Source: Pontimicrobium aquaticum (GTDB lineage Bacteria; Bacteroidota; Bacteroidia; Flavobacteriales; Flavobacteriaceae). From it: DNA of 47,474 nucleotides. Shown here piece after piece: positions 8,252 to 17,896 of the stretch. The notes under the pieces were generated by a model, which made no database searches, was not told where the DNA came from, and saw only the letters and a list, made by a program, of their open reading frames with translations. Numbering within the stretch: position 1 is the first letter of the stretch; the number at the start of each line of letters is the position of its first letter. A program made the translations under genes and the position numbers. Location of the stretch: positions 1 to 47,474 of the forward strand of contig NZ_SUPL01000011.1 in the NCBI RefSeq assembly GCF_005047595.1, written 5' to 3'.

Positions 8252-9184
8252 TTAATCTTTACTGTATGGAATTTCTTTTTTAGACAAAATTCTAAAATAG
8301 CGTTTTGGGTGCAATTTTATATCTCGTAATAATTCTTCTAGTTCTTTAGTTGCACCTTCTAAATTATTATACAAACCTTCATCTTTCATTAGTTTTCCCA
8401 TCGAGCCCTCACCTTTATCAATGCTAGAAAGTATATTTTTAAAACTAGCAATGGTTTCTTGTAACTCTGTTATGGTCTCCCCAAGGTTTGCTTGAGCCAT
8501 TTCATCAGTGATAGAAGCTAAATTAGCAGAAGCACTTTTAAAGCTTGTTATGGTGCTATCGAGTTTTTCTTTATTACTTTCAAGTAATGTATTAATTGAA
8601 TTTGAAGTGTTCTTAAACGAGCTTATCGTTTGATTTAGCTGTGCAATACTATTTCTTAAATTAGCTTTAGTTTGCTTATCAAAAACATCATTAATATTCC
8701 CTAAAAGCGAATCGGCACTCACCATGACACTTTCAATTTTACCTTGCAATGGTGTCAGTTTTTGGTTTACCAATTCGGTTAATCCTGCTTTTACTGTCCC
8801 TTCAAGTATATCGCCATCATTAGCATTTTCGCTACTATCAAAGGTAGGAACAATGGCTATTGCTTTACCTCCAATAAGACCAGCTTCGTAAAGTTCGGCT
8901 TTACTATTTTTAGAAAACTGGAAATCACTATCTACTAATAATTTTACCTGAAGCTTTGCTGAACCATCCTCGGTAAATCCTATTTCCTGAACTTTTCCAA
9001 CGACATGACCATTAATAGTTACTGGTGATGATGGTGCTAAACCTTCAACATTATCGTAAACAGCGTAAAATGTTCGTGAAGCATCTAATAGATTTTGACC
9101 CTTTAGATAATTAAATAAATAAACAATGAGTAGCAGTCCACTTATAACTAAAACTGCAGCTTTTACTTCTCTAGTAATCTTCAA
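8252..9184 (-). CDS. MCE-family (MlaD-like) lipid-transport protein
   Basis: A 310-residue protein with one N-terminal membrane anchor (about residues 9-26), then an MCE domain (about 37-115: FYAVYDNVEGLAPSSPVTIN, GHVVGKVQEIGF) and a long helical tail rich in Ser, Thr and Asn. MCE proteins form rings or tubes that move phospholipids across the periplasm with an ABC transporter (MlaE/MlaF types), which is not encoded here. The start is a TTG (MKITREVKAA); no in-frame ATG precedes it and the Lys/Arg-rich start fits a membrane anchor. It lies between the amidase and the Fe-S genes in the same direction. Confidence 0.88.
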   Translation of the reverse strand: MKITREVKAAVLVISGLLLIVYLFNYLKGQNLLDASRTFYAVYDNVEGLAPSSPVTINGHVVGKVQEIGFTEDGSAKLQVKLLVDSDFQFSKNSKAELYEAGLIGGKAIAIVPTFDSSENANDGDILEGTVKAGLTELVNQKLTPLQGKIESVMVSADSLLGNINDVFDKQTKANLRNSIAQLNQTISSFKNTSNSINTLLESNKEKLDSTITSFKSASANLASITDEMAQANLGETITELQETIASFKNILSSIDKGEGSMGKLMKDEGLYNNLEGATKELEELLRDIKLHPKRYFRILSKKEIPYSKD

Positions 9185-9235
9185 TGCGATTATTTTTGGT
9201 TAAACACAAAATTAGCAATTAATTTAAATAAAGCC

Positions 9236-10327
9236 TTAATTTGAAATAGTTTTTAAAGCATCATTAATATTAATACGCTCTCCGTTTTTATAGGCTACAA
9301 TAAAAGCAGTAGTATATCCTTTCTCTAGAGCTTCTTCTCTGTACTTTTTTACTTCGTTATAGTTTGAAGTTACACCATAAAAATACTTATAACCATTGCC
9401 AACACTTTCGGATGTTACACCTCTTAAGCCTTTAAAATTATAAGACTTTGTTTCTAGTTTTTTAGCGCCTGCAGCGATTTGTACTTTAAAAACATAATCG
9501 GTATTAACTTTATTTTTGGATTTATCTTTAGCATTATCTGTTAAAATTTCTAAATCATAATTTTCACTTACGGCATCTATATACCCTAAAACAGAATTGT
9601 AAATAGATTTAGACATTTCTTGTTGCCCTCTTTTTGAACTCAAATATTTACCTTCATGCTTGTTTGTTAAAAACCCTATTTCGACTAATACACTTGGCAT
9701 GTAAGTACCTCTAATTACTAATAGACTTTGTTGTTTAACACCTCTACTTTTACGTTTAAGTTTCCCTGCAAAATCATCCTCTATCATTCTAGCTAATAAA
9801 ATGCTTTGCTCTGTATAATCCTCTTGCAATAGCGTTAAACCTATAACAGATTCGGGTGAGTTTGGATCATAGCCTTCATAATGAATTTCGTAATTATCTT
9901 CTAACAAGACAACTTCGTTCTCGGCTTTAGCCACTTCAAAATTTCTGTCAGTATTCTCTACACTTAAAATGTAAGTTTCAGTTCCATAAGCCTGTGTGTT
10001 ATGCGCATTACAGTGAATAGATATAAATAAATCGGCATCTGCTTTATTAGCTATGGCAGCACGCTCATGCAGCTCAACAAATACATCCGTTTTTCGAGTA
10101 TAAATAACCTCAATGTCCTTATGTTTTTCTAATTCTTTACCAAGCTGCAAAACAACTTTAAGTGCTACATTTTTTTCTAAATCATATTTTGTAGGCCTCC
10201 CAGGATCCTTACCTCCGTGACCAGCATCAAGGACCACCACAAATTTATCGGTAGATTTTTGAGAAAATATATTCAGGGATATTAGTAAGAAAAAAGATAC
10301 TAAAAGGTATTTTAAATTCGTTTGCAT
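9236..10327 (-). CDS. N-acetylmuramoyl-L-alanine amidase (Amidase_3) with SPOR-like C-terminus
   Basis: A zinc amidase that cuts the stem peptide from MurNAc in peptidoglycan. Residues 1-22 are a signal peptide. The catalytic domain (about 27-250) has VVLDAGHGGKDPG with a zinc-binding His, the ERAAIANKADADLFISIHCNA block and the C-terminal LVEIGFLTN block with its conserved Glu. Residues about 273-355 look like a SPOR-type domain (YVFKVQIAAGAKKLET, then a tract of alternating strands and helices), which would bind denuded glycan strands at the division site. It is divergent from lptD with 88 bases between them, and leads the long minus-strand run down to bshA. Confidence 0.9.
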   Translation of the reverse strand: MQTNLKYLLVSFFLLISLNIFSQKSTDKFVVVLDAGHGGKDPGRPTKYDLEKNVALKVVLQLGKELEKHKDIEVIYTRKTDVFVELHERAAIANKADADLFISIHCNAHNTQAYGTETYILSVENTDRNFEVAKAENEVVLLEDNYEIHYEGYDPNSPESVIGLTLLQEDYTEQSILLARMIEDDFAGKLKRKSRGVKQQSLLVIRGTYMPSVLVEIGFLTNKHEGKYLSSKRGQQEMSKSIYNSVLGYIDAVSENYDLEILTDNAKDKSKNKVNTDYVFKVQIAAGAKKLETKSYNFKGLRGVTSESVGNGYKYFYGVTSNYNEVKKYREEALEKGYTTAFIVAYKNGERININDALKTISN

Positions 10328-10410
10328 AAAGACTAAAACGGTATTAAAACTGGGTTTATTTTAAATTAGATATTTTTTAAGTTATTAAAATATTCACAAA
10401 AAAATATATG

Positions 10411-10418
10411 TACATTTG
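10411..10418 (+). promoter_or_regulatory. Candidate -7 promoter box of lptD (TACATTTG)
   Basis: TACATTTG fits the Bacteroidota -7 consensus TAnnTTTG exactly and lies in the divergent amidase-lptD gap. No clear TTTG is found about 20 bases upstream, so the -33 part is weak. The box contains the TTG at 10416 that would be the first possible lptD start codon. Confidence 0.4.
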
Positions 10419-13166
10419 GCAATTCAAAAACCGAGCCATACTTTTACAAAAATACATCTAAAAGCGTTGCAAACAAACATCTTTCAAATACTTTTTGCTT
10501 TAAGTTTTACAGTGTTTATAAACACTTTTGGCTTCGCCCAAGATATTCCTCCCAAAAAGAAAGGAATTAAGCCACTTGCAACAAAAGATAGCGTTTCTGC
10601 TAAGGTTGATAGTTTAAAAACCAGAAACACTATTACCGCTAAAATTGAAACAGATACTATAAAAATTGACAGCCTCAACAAAAAACCAAAGCTTTTAAAA
10701 GATATAGTAAAGTACAGCGCTTCTGGTTATACCTCTGTGACTAGAAGAGATCAAAAAATTACCTTATACGATAATGCCAAGATTAACTATGAGGATATGG
10801 AAATTACTGCTGGTGTTATTATTATAGATTATGAAAAAAATGAGGTTTACGCTAAAGGCATTGTCGATTCCTTAAATAATTATACGCAAAAGCCAGTGTT
10901 TACTCAAGGTAGTGATGTGGTAGAACCAGATTCTATACGGTTTAACACTGATACGCAAAAGGCATTAATTTTTAATTCTAGAACTGAGCAAAGTGGTGGT
11001 TATATAATAGCAGAAACCACCAAAAAAGAAAACGATTCAGTATATTTTATTGATCGCGGAAAGTTTACAACTTCAAAAGATCTTGAAGATCCTGAGTATT
11101 ATTTTTTAATGCGAAAAGCAAAGATTGTTCCTGGTAAAAAAGTAGTTACCGGTTTAACCAATATGTTTATTGCCAATGTACCAACACCTATTGGATTACC
11201 TTTTGCATATTTTCCGTTAACTCAAAAGCGAACCTCTGGTGTTATTTTTCCATCGTTTGGTGAACAAAACAATCGTGGGTATTTTTTGCAAAATGGTGGT
11301 TATTACTTTGCGGTAAGTGATTATTTTGATTTGGCATTGCTTGGTGATTACTATACTAATGGTAGTTATGGTATGCGTGTAGAAAGTAATTATGCCAAGC
11401 GCTATAGATTTAGAGGGAATTTAAGTTTTAGATTCGAAAACCTTATTAATAGTGAACGTGGTTTTCCGGATTATTCAAGAAGCTCTATTTATAACATTCG
11501 TTGGTCGCACAGTCAAGATGCTAAAGCGAACCCGAATTCGCGTTTTTCGGCATCTGTTAACCTTGGTAGTAGTCGTTATTATCAGCAGTCCATTAATCAG
11601 TTAAATGCTAGTAATTACTTAAATAATACACTATCGTCCTCTGTATCATATTCAAAAACGTTTCAAGGCGAACCACAAGTAAATATAAGCCTTACTGCAA
11701 CGCACTCACAAAACACCAATACACAAACAATTAATATGACCTTGCCAACATTTCAAGGTAGTGTTGGTAGAATTTTTCCTTTTGCACCAAAGGGTGGCAC
11801 CAAAAAAGGAATAATTCAAAACATTAATTTACAATACAATACGCGAGCTGAAAACAGAATACAAACTACCGATTCGTTATTCTTTAAAAAAGAAATGTTT
11901 GAAGATGCAAAAGTAGGCATGCAACATAGTATTCCTCTTAGTACTAACTTCAAATTGTTTGATTACTTAAGTGTAAGTGCTGGTGCTAATTTTCAAGAAA
12001 CCTGGACACTCAATACCATTGAAAAATCGTTTGACCAAGCTACACAAGAAACTGTTATTACCGAAAAAAATGGTTTTGATTCTTTTAGAACCTATAATTT
12101 TAGTGCGAGTTTAGGAACAACGCTGTATGGTATGTTCCCGTTTGGTGAGGATAAAAAAATTCAAGCAATCAGGCATGTTATGAGACCATCGATAAGCTAT
12201 AACATCTCTCCTGCTTTTAATCAGTATTACGACACCTACGAAGTTATAAGTGCAGATAATTTAACCACTACTGAACAAGAATATACTCGTTTTGAGCAAT
12301 CTATTTTTGGAAGTCCAACTAATAATTATGCGAGTTCTATTGGCATTTCAGTAAGTAACAATTTTGAAGCCAAAGTACGAGATAGAGACAGTACTGCTAC
12401 TGAGCCTAAAAAAATTACGTTATTAAATAATTTAAATTTTTCTACATCATATAATCTTGCTGGCGATTCTCTAAACTGGAGTCCTGTAAGAGTCTCTGGT
12501 GGCACAAAGTTATTCAAACAAATGAATGTTAATTTTGGTGCTACTTTAGATCCTTATGCTTTAGATAGTAATAACAATAAAATAAACACCTTTAATATTG
12601 ACAATGGAGGTAGTTTATTTAGGTTAACCAGTGCCAATTTAACTACAAGCTATTCGTTTTCTAATAGTAAATCTAAAAACGACGACGATAGAACAAACTC
12701 AAGAGCCCAAGAAGAATCGCGTAGAAGTGGTGGACGTGATGACGATTTATTTGGTAAATCTCAAGATTTTGCTGATAAATCGTTTAATGACAATGAAGAT
12801 AACGCTGAAGAAACCAGCACCCTTTACAGATATAAAATACCTTGGAATTTACGTTTAGCCTATGCTGTTAATTATTCAAACACCAGAAGACAAAACGAAA
12901 TATCGTCTCACTCATTAATGTTTTCTGGAGATATTGAGTTATCGCCACGTTGGAAAGTTGGTGTCTCATCTGGATACGATTTAAAAAATCAAGGGATTAC
13001 TTACACACAATTACGCTTTGATCGTGATTTAAAAAGTTGGCGAATGAATTTTTCATGGATACCCTTTAGTGCTAATAAACAATGGAATTTCTTTATAGGT
13101 ATAAAATCGAGCATACTCCAAGATATTAAATATGAAAAACGCCGACAGCGTGATAGAGATTTATAA
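10416..13166 (+). CDS. lptD: LPS-assembly protein LptD, Bacteroidota type
   Basis: Outer-membrane protein that inserts lipopolysaccharide into the outer leaflet. After an N-terminal hydrophobic export segment ending near FGFAQD, residues about 95-200 form an OstA/LptA-like beta-jellyroll (ASGYTSVTRRDQKITLYDNA). The rest is a long beta-barrel with many alternating aromatic strands (YYFAVSDYFDLALLGDYYTN) and an Asp/Ser-rich loop near residues 745-795. No ATG is in frame before the export segment. The TTG at 10416 gives 916 residues but overlaps a consensus -7 box. The TTG at 10467 would start right at the export signal (MQTNIFQILFALSF) and may be the real start. ridA follows 31 bases downstream. 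Confidence 0.87.
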   Translation: MAIQKPSHTFTKIHLKALQTNIFQILFALSFTVFINTFGFAQDIPPKKKGIKPLATKDSVSAKVDSLKTRNTITAKIETDTIKIDSLNKKPKLLKDIVKYSASGYTSVTRRDQKITLYDNAKINYEDMEITAGVIIIDYEKNEVYAKGIVDSLNNYTQKPVFTQGSDVVEPDSIRFNTDTQKALIFNSRTEQSGGYIIAETTKKENDSVYFIDRGKFTTSKDLEDPEYYFLMRKAKIVPGKKVVTGLTNMFIANVPTPIGLPFAYFPLTQKRTSGVIFPSFGEQNNRGYFLQNGGYYFAVSDYFDLALLGDYYTNGSYGMRVESNYAKRYRFRGNLSFRFENLINSERGFPDYSRSSIYNIRWSHSQDAKANPNSRFSASVNLGSSRYYQQSINQLNASNYLNNTLSSSVSYSKTFQGEPQVNISLTATHSQNTNTQTINMTLPTFQGSVGRIFPFAPKGGTKKGIIQNINLQYNTRAENRIQTTDSLFFKKEMFEDAKVGMQHSIPLSTNFKLFDYLSVSAGANFQETWTLNTIEKSFDQATQETVITEKNGFDSFRTYNFSASLGTTLYGMFPFGEDKKIQAIRHVMRPSISYNISPAFNQYYDTYEVISADNLTTTEQEYTRFEQSIFGSPTNNYASSIGISVSNNFEAKVRDRDSTATEPKKITLLNNLNFSTSYNLAGDSLNWSPVRVSGGTKLFKQMNVNFGATLDPYALDSNNNKINTFNIDNGGSLFRLTSANLTTSYSFSNSKSKNDDDRTNSRAQEESRRSGGRDDDLFGKSQDFADKSFNDNEDNAEETSTLYRYKIPWNLRLAYAVNYSNTRRQNEISSHSLMFSGDIELSPRWKVGVSSGYDLKNQGITYTQLRFDRDLKSWRMNFSWIPFSANKQWNFFIGIKSSILQDIKYEKRRQRDRDL

Positions 13167-13197
13167 TAATTAAATAATCAGCCAAAAAATAAATAAG

Positions 13198-13578
13198 ATG
13201 AAACAAATCATTACAACTACCAAAGCTCCAGCACCAATAGGACCATACAACCAAGCCGTATTAAGTGGTAATACGCTTTATACTTCTGGACAAATAGCAT
13301 TTAATCCAGATACCAATGAACTGGTTTTAGACAATATCACAGACGAAACCAAGCAGGTTATGGAGAATATGAAAGCCGTTTTAGCTGCTGGTGGAATGAC
13401 TTTTGAAAATGTGGTAAAGACCTCAATTTTTATAAGCGACATGAATGATTTTGGTGCTATTAACGAAGTATATGGTTCTTACTTTAACGAAGCCACAGCA
13501 CCAGCTCGCGAAACAGTACAAGTTGCATGTTTGCCAAAAAATGTGAATGTGGAAATTAGTATGATTGCTATAAAATAG
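13198..13578 (+). CDS. ridA: RidA family enamine/imine deaminase
   Basis: A 126-residue protein of the YjgF/YER057c/UK114 family that hydrolyses reactive enamines and imines, such as 2-aminoacrylate, released by PLP enzymes. The motifs are clear: APAPIGPYNQAV at the start, the substrate-binding Arg104 in APARETVQVACLPKN, and the C-terminal VEISMIAIK, giving the usual trimer-forming chorismate-mutase-like fold. It starts at an ATG 31 bases after lptD and is likely co-transcribed with it. A strong hairpin follows. Confidence 0.95.
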   Translation: MKQIITTTKAPAPIGPYNQAVLSGNTLYTSGQIAFNPDTNELVLDNITDETKQVMENMKAVLAAGGMTFENVVKTSIFISDMNDFGAINEVYGSYFNEATAPARETVQVACLPKNVNVEISMIAIK

Positions 13579-13608
13579 CGTTTTATACACTTAGCTTTAA
13601 TGAAGTGT

Positions 13609-13653
13609 GAAGAAAAAATAATAGTTCTTAATTGAGATTATTATTTTTTCTTC
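13609..13653. terminator. Bidirectional terminator between ridA and the M28 peptidase gene
   Basis: Perfect 15-base inverted arms GAAGAAAAAATAATA (13609-13623) and TATTATTTTTTCTTC (13639-13653) around a 15-base loop. It lies between convergent genes and could stop transcription both ways. The stem is AT-rich, so it is weaker than its length suggests. Confidence 0.65.
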
Positions 13654-13675
13654 TAATCAAAACAAATTTTCAGAA

Positions 13676-15793
13676 TTAGTTCATCAGCATTAAAGCACCA
13701 GAAGCTACATTGGCATCTAAAAGCTTCACTACTGCATCTAGAGTTACTGTGCCATAATACCATGTTCCAGCAGCTAAAGATTCTGCTAAAACAGCTTTGT
13801 AAATATCGTAATAGCTACGTTTACCATCCACAAAATTAAACACCTCCATTCGCATCGTAGAATGTATTTGTACACCAGAAACACCTCCTCTTCGCTTTCC
13901 AAAATACTCATCTAGCACTGGGTTGTTTTTTACAACTTTTTTAGATGCTAACTCCTCTGCTTTACTAAGTGCAATCTTTGGAGTTCTTTTTGTATTATTC
14001 TTAAATTTATAATAATCATCTATATCATTTTGAAGTATTGCTTTTTTTGTTCTTAAGCGCTCATTTACAATTGCTACCTTTTTTAAAACATTATCCGAAT
14101 TTCCTACTACATCAGTAACAGATATTAAGGCTCTACTTTCTCTTAACAGGCCTTGTTCTATAATTATGGATGCATTTTTATAGGCAAGTGCTTGGTCTTG
14201 TTGCGACTCAATTTGATGAAATGCAGCTTGCAAATCGTTTGCTAAACGTTTATTACCCTGAGCATAGGTTTCTGAAATTAAAAGATTGGTTTGATCTTCT
14301 TCAGCTTTTCCTAAATAATATGCCATAGAAGTAATAATAAATGCATTTCGCTGTAACTGAGTAGCATCTATTTGCCATAGATCATCATCAGATGAGTGAA
14401 TATAATAATCGTCCCAGTTAATCAGTCCAACTGCAGGGACACCAATAGCTCCTTCAATAAAATTTAGATTATCAGAAGCGTTAAAAAACGGAACAAATCG
14501 TGCACCAAAACCTTCACGTGTACCTCTAGTAGCATATATTGGTCGTGAATGAGGACGAGGTAAACCTCCCATTCTTCCAGCTGTTATAAATGGGTTATTA
14601 GTTTCAATAACAAACTGTCCAACACTTTCAAATAACGCATCTAGATAAGTAGTTATAGAATGAGGTGAGTAAATTAAGTGCTGTGTACGACTACCTATAG
14701 ACTGTTTTGCACCTACCATATCCTGATGTAAGTTTGCAAGCATTTTAGAAGGTTCTTCAGGATAATCTCTAAAATACCTATATTCTGAATAAATCTCGTC
14801 TGTCCACCAAAAACGAATATCTCTTAAAGGGCGTTCAATTTTTCCTTCTTCAATTAATTTATTTAATGTTCTTGCAATTTCCAGTAAGTTTCCACAACCA
14901 CTACCATCATCATTTGCAGACCCTTGTTCTTCCTGTAAATGGGCTGTAATCATAATTTGTTGGTCATGATATTTTGATCCTCTAATCCAACCTTCAACAA
15001 AGCCTGTTCTACCAGGAGCTTCGCCAATTTCTGTATCAACTTTTGCCTTTAAGACAATTTTTCCGCCCTTCGTTTTCTTTCCAGTAGCAAAAATATCTTG
15101 CATACCATTGGTTTCTAGCACTTTTCTTAGCTGCTCACCTTTTCGTGGAGATAAATTAAATGCAAATGTGCCTTCTTTTCCATCAGGAACATTCATCGAT
15201 ATTCTTGTCCATGCTAATTGATCTGGAAAGTCCATCTGGTTTTTACTTTCAGAAGATGTGTAACACACAACTCCCAATGCTCCTTTGGCATATACAGCAT
15301 TGTTTACAGCTGCGCCTGGTGAGGCATTTACTAATACTATTTTTCCAGCAACATCCAATCCTTCTAAATCGGCTTTACTTCCTGTTCCAGCCCAAACAAG
15401 CTCAGCTGTAACATCTGCATCATGACTACCATCAGACAGCATTAATGCATGATCGCCAATATCAGCTAATTTAATTTCAACAGGTTCTGTCATCCAAAGT
15501 TCTGCAGATTTTGCTGTGTAATTTGGTCCACCTAATGGTTGTTCAATAAATTTAACATCAACTAACCCTGCCTTTTTGGCTTCTTCAACCACATAATCGG
15601 CTGCTTTAAAATACCCTTCCATTCCTGAATTACGATGCCATTGAGTTAATACTCGTACATGTTCGAATGATCTGTCACCAGATAATTCGTTTATGAGCAT
15701 TCTAATTTCATCATCATTTAAAAAAGGCGTTTCCTGTGCAAATGTTGGAATAACGATAAAGGACAATAAGATAGATTGAATTATTTTTTTCAT
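13676..15793 (-). CDS. Exported M28-family metallopeptidase with PA domain
   Basis: A 705-residue protein with a signal peptide (1-19). A PA-type insert lies at about residues 115-235. The M28 catalytic core follows: zinc ligand H285 in ITAHLQEEQ, bridging D295/D296 in SANDDGSG, the WTDEIYSEY segment (about 330-338), NLHQDMVG (about 354-361) and a final His in YYIHSSDDD. Aminopeptidase or dipeptidase activity in the periplasm or outside is expected from the family. The usual H-x-D motif reads H-L-Q here, so the catalytic Asp is replaced; this may be a subfamily trait or change activity. About 200 C-terminal residues lack a domain I recognise. It is transcribed alone and converges on ridA. Confidence 0.85.
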   Translation of the reverse strand: MKKIIQSILLSFIVIPTFAQETPFLNDDEIRMLINELSGDRSFEHVRVLTQWHRNSGMEGYFKAADYVVEEAKKAGLVDVKFIEQPLGGPNYTAKSAELWMTEPVEIKLADIGDHALMLSDGSHDADVTAELVWAGTGSKADLEGLDVAGKIVLVNASPGAAVNNAVYAKGALGVVCYTSSESKNQMDFPDQLAWTRISMNVPDGKEGTFAFNLSPRKGEQLRKVLETNGMQDIFATGKKTKGGKIVLKAKVDTEIGEAPGRTGFVEGWIRGSKYHDQQIMITAHLQEEQGSANDDGSGCGNLLEIARTLNKLIEEGKIERPLRDIRFWWTDEIYSEYRYFRDYPEEPSKMLANLHQDMVGAKQSIGSRTQHLIYSPHSITTYLDALFESVGQFVIETNNPFITAGRMGGLPRPHSRPIYATRGTREGFGARFVPFFNASDNLNFIEGAIGVPAVGLINWDDYYIHSSDDDLWQIDATQLQRNAFIITSMAYYLGKAEEDQTNLLISETYAQGNKRLANDLQAAFHQIESQQDQALAYKNASIIIEQGLLRESRALISVTDVVGNSDNVLKKVAIVNERLRTKKAILQNDIDDYYKFKNNTKRTPKIALSKAEELASKKVVKNNPVLDEYFGKRRGGVSGVQIHSTMRMEVFNFVDGKRSYYDIYKAVLAESLAAGTWYYGTVTLDAVVKLLDANVASGALMLMN

Positions 15794-15856
15794 AATTAAG
15801 AAGTAAAGAATTGTATAATTGTTTGGTTGTATTGTTTGTCTATTAAACTCTATTCC

Positions 15857-15889
15857 ACAAGGTATTTTATTTTGTGTTAACTATCAAAA
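15857..15889 (-). promoter_or_regulatory. Candidate promoter of the M28 peptidase gene
   Basis: On the minus strand TTTTG (15889-15885) is followed after 20 bases by TACCTTGT (15864-15857), close to the Bacteroidota TTTG-N20-TAnnTTTG form with one imperfect position in the -7 box. Initiation would fall about 55 bases before the ATG at 15793. The rest of the gap (15794-15944) holds only AT-rich sequence. Confidence 0.4.
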
Positions 15890-15944
15890 GTTGTTAATAA
15901 CTAATTAATTAGAATAATAAAGATGTGCTCTATATTTAAAATCG

Positions 15945-16811
15945 CTATTTAGATAACTGATTGGTGTGATAACTTACTAACCCTTCTATTGGACGACGTT
16001 CAAAATTACCAACTATAAAGCCCATTTCTTTTGCAACGGTTTTAATTTCATCTTGAGAAAAATATGCTATAGAACCTGCAAAATGTACTGGAGTAGTTTG
16101 TAATACATCTTTGTATTGAAGAATCATATTTTTTGCAAATAATCGAATTCCATCTTTAATTAAATCTACGATATACTCTGAATCTTTATTTAAAAACATA
16201 AATTCAGCAAACGATGCTAAATAAGCATTAGGATTTGGTTGTTTATAAAGATTGTACTTGATAAAATCGGAATCCATATTGTACTTTTCAGCAAGCGATA
16301 CTTTTAGTTGCTGTGGCATATGATTAAAGTAATAATCTCGAATAAGTTGCCTTCCAAAATAGTTGCCAGCTGCATCATCCATAATAGAATATCCAAGCGA
16401 TTTTACACGTTGCTCTATATTGATTCCATTAAAATAGCTACAATTAGAACCAGTTCCTAAAATGCAAACTACAGCTGGTTTTAAAGAACTCCCAACAGTA
16501 GCGTAAACAGCCGCATATGTATCCTCCTTGACTTGAGCTTTTGCATTTGAAAAAAAACTATGAAGCACATCTTTAAGCAATTGTCTTGGTTTTTCGGTAC
16601 CACAACCAGCTCCATAAAAAAAAATGTGTGTTACTGTGTCTTTTACTTGATATAAAACATCATTCTTTTTTATAGTCTTGTAAAGTTTCTTCTTACTTAA
16701 AATAGCAGGATTCATACCTTTTGTGCGTTGCTTTTCAAGCAATTGATTTCCTTTGTTATCAATTGCTAACCAATCGCATTTAGTAGAACCACTATCAACT
16801 ATAAAAATCAT
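15945..16811 (-). CDS. N-acetylglucosamine kinase-like protein (BadF/BadG family)
   Basis: A 288-residue ASKHA-fold sugar kinase. The phosphate-1 motif is at the start (MIFIVDSGSTKCDWLAID), phosphate-2 is in CILGTGSNCSYFNG, and the adenosine-binding part is in HFAGSIAYFSQDE. Bacteroidota members of this type are annotated as N-acetylglucosamine kinases that make GlcNAc-6-phosphate for recycling of wall sugars or use of chitin; the substrate is not proved by sequence. It lies downstream of gapA but behind an apparent terminator, and a TATATTTG box in that terminator's loop may give it its own promoter. Confidence 0.82.
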   Translation of the reverse strand: MIFIVDSGSTKCDWLAIDNKGNQLLEKQRTKGMNPAILSKKKLYKTIKKNDVLYQVKDTVTHIFFYGAGCGTEKPRQLLKDVLHSFFSNAKAQVKEDTYAAVYATVGSSLKPAVVCILGTGSNCSYFNGINIEQRVKSLGYSIMDDAAGNYFGRQLIRDYYFNHMPQQLKVSLAEKYNMDSDFIKYNLYKQPNPNAYLASFAEFMFLNKDSEYIVDLIKDGIRLFAKNMILQYKDVLQTTPVHFAGSIAYFSQDEIKTVAKEMGFIVGNFERRPIEGLVSYHTNQLSK

Positions 16812-16832
16812 GTTGTTACCTTTATGTTAAAA

Positions 16833-16865
16833 AAACTGCTAACCAAATATAATGATTAGCAGTTT
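16833..16865 (-). terminator. Intrinsic terminator of gapA
   Basis: Ten-base arms AAACTGCTAA (16833-16842) and TTAGCAGTTT (16856-16865) with a 13-base loop. On the minus strand the stem is followed by a run of seven T residues (16835-16829). It lies between the gapA stop and the GlcNAc kinase start, so much of the pfkA-gapA transcription should end here. Confidence 0.75.
16844..16851 (-). promoter_or_regulatory. Candidate -7 box (TATATTTG) for the GlcNAc kinase gene
   Basis: On the minus strand TATATTTG matches TAnnTTTG exactly and lies wholly inside the loop of the gapA terminator, 33 bases before the kinase ATG. No clear TTTG lies 17-23 bases upstream, so only half of a promoter is visible. 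Confidence 0.35.
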
Positions 16866-16879
16866 ATAACTTTATAAAT

Positions 16880-17896
<1,017 letters not shown>

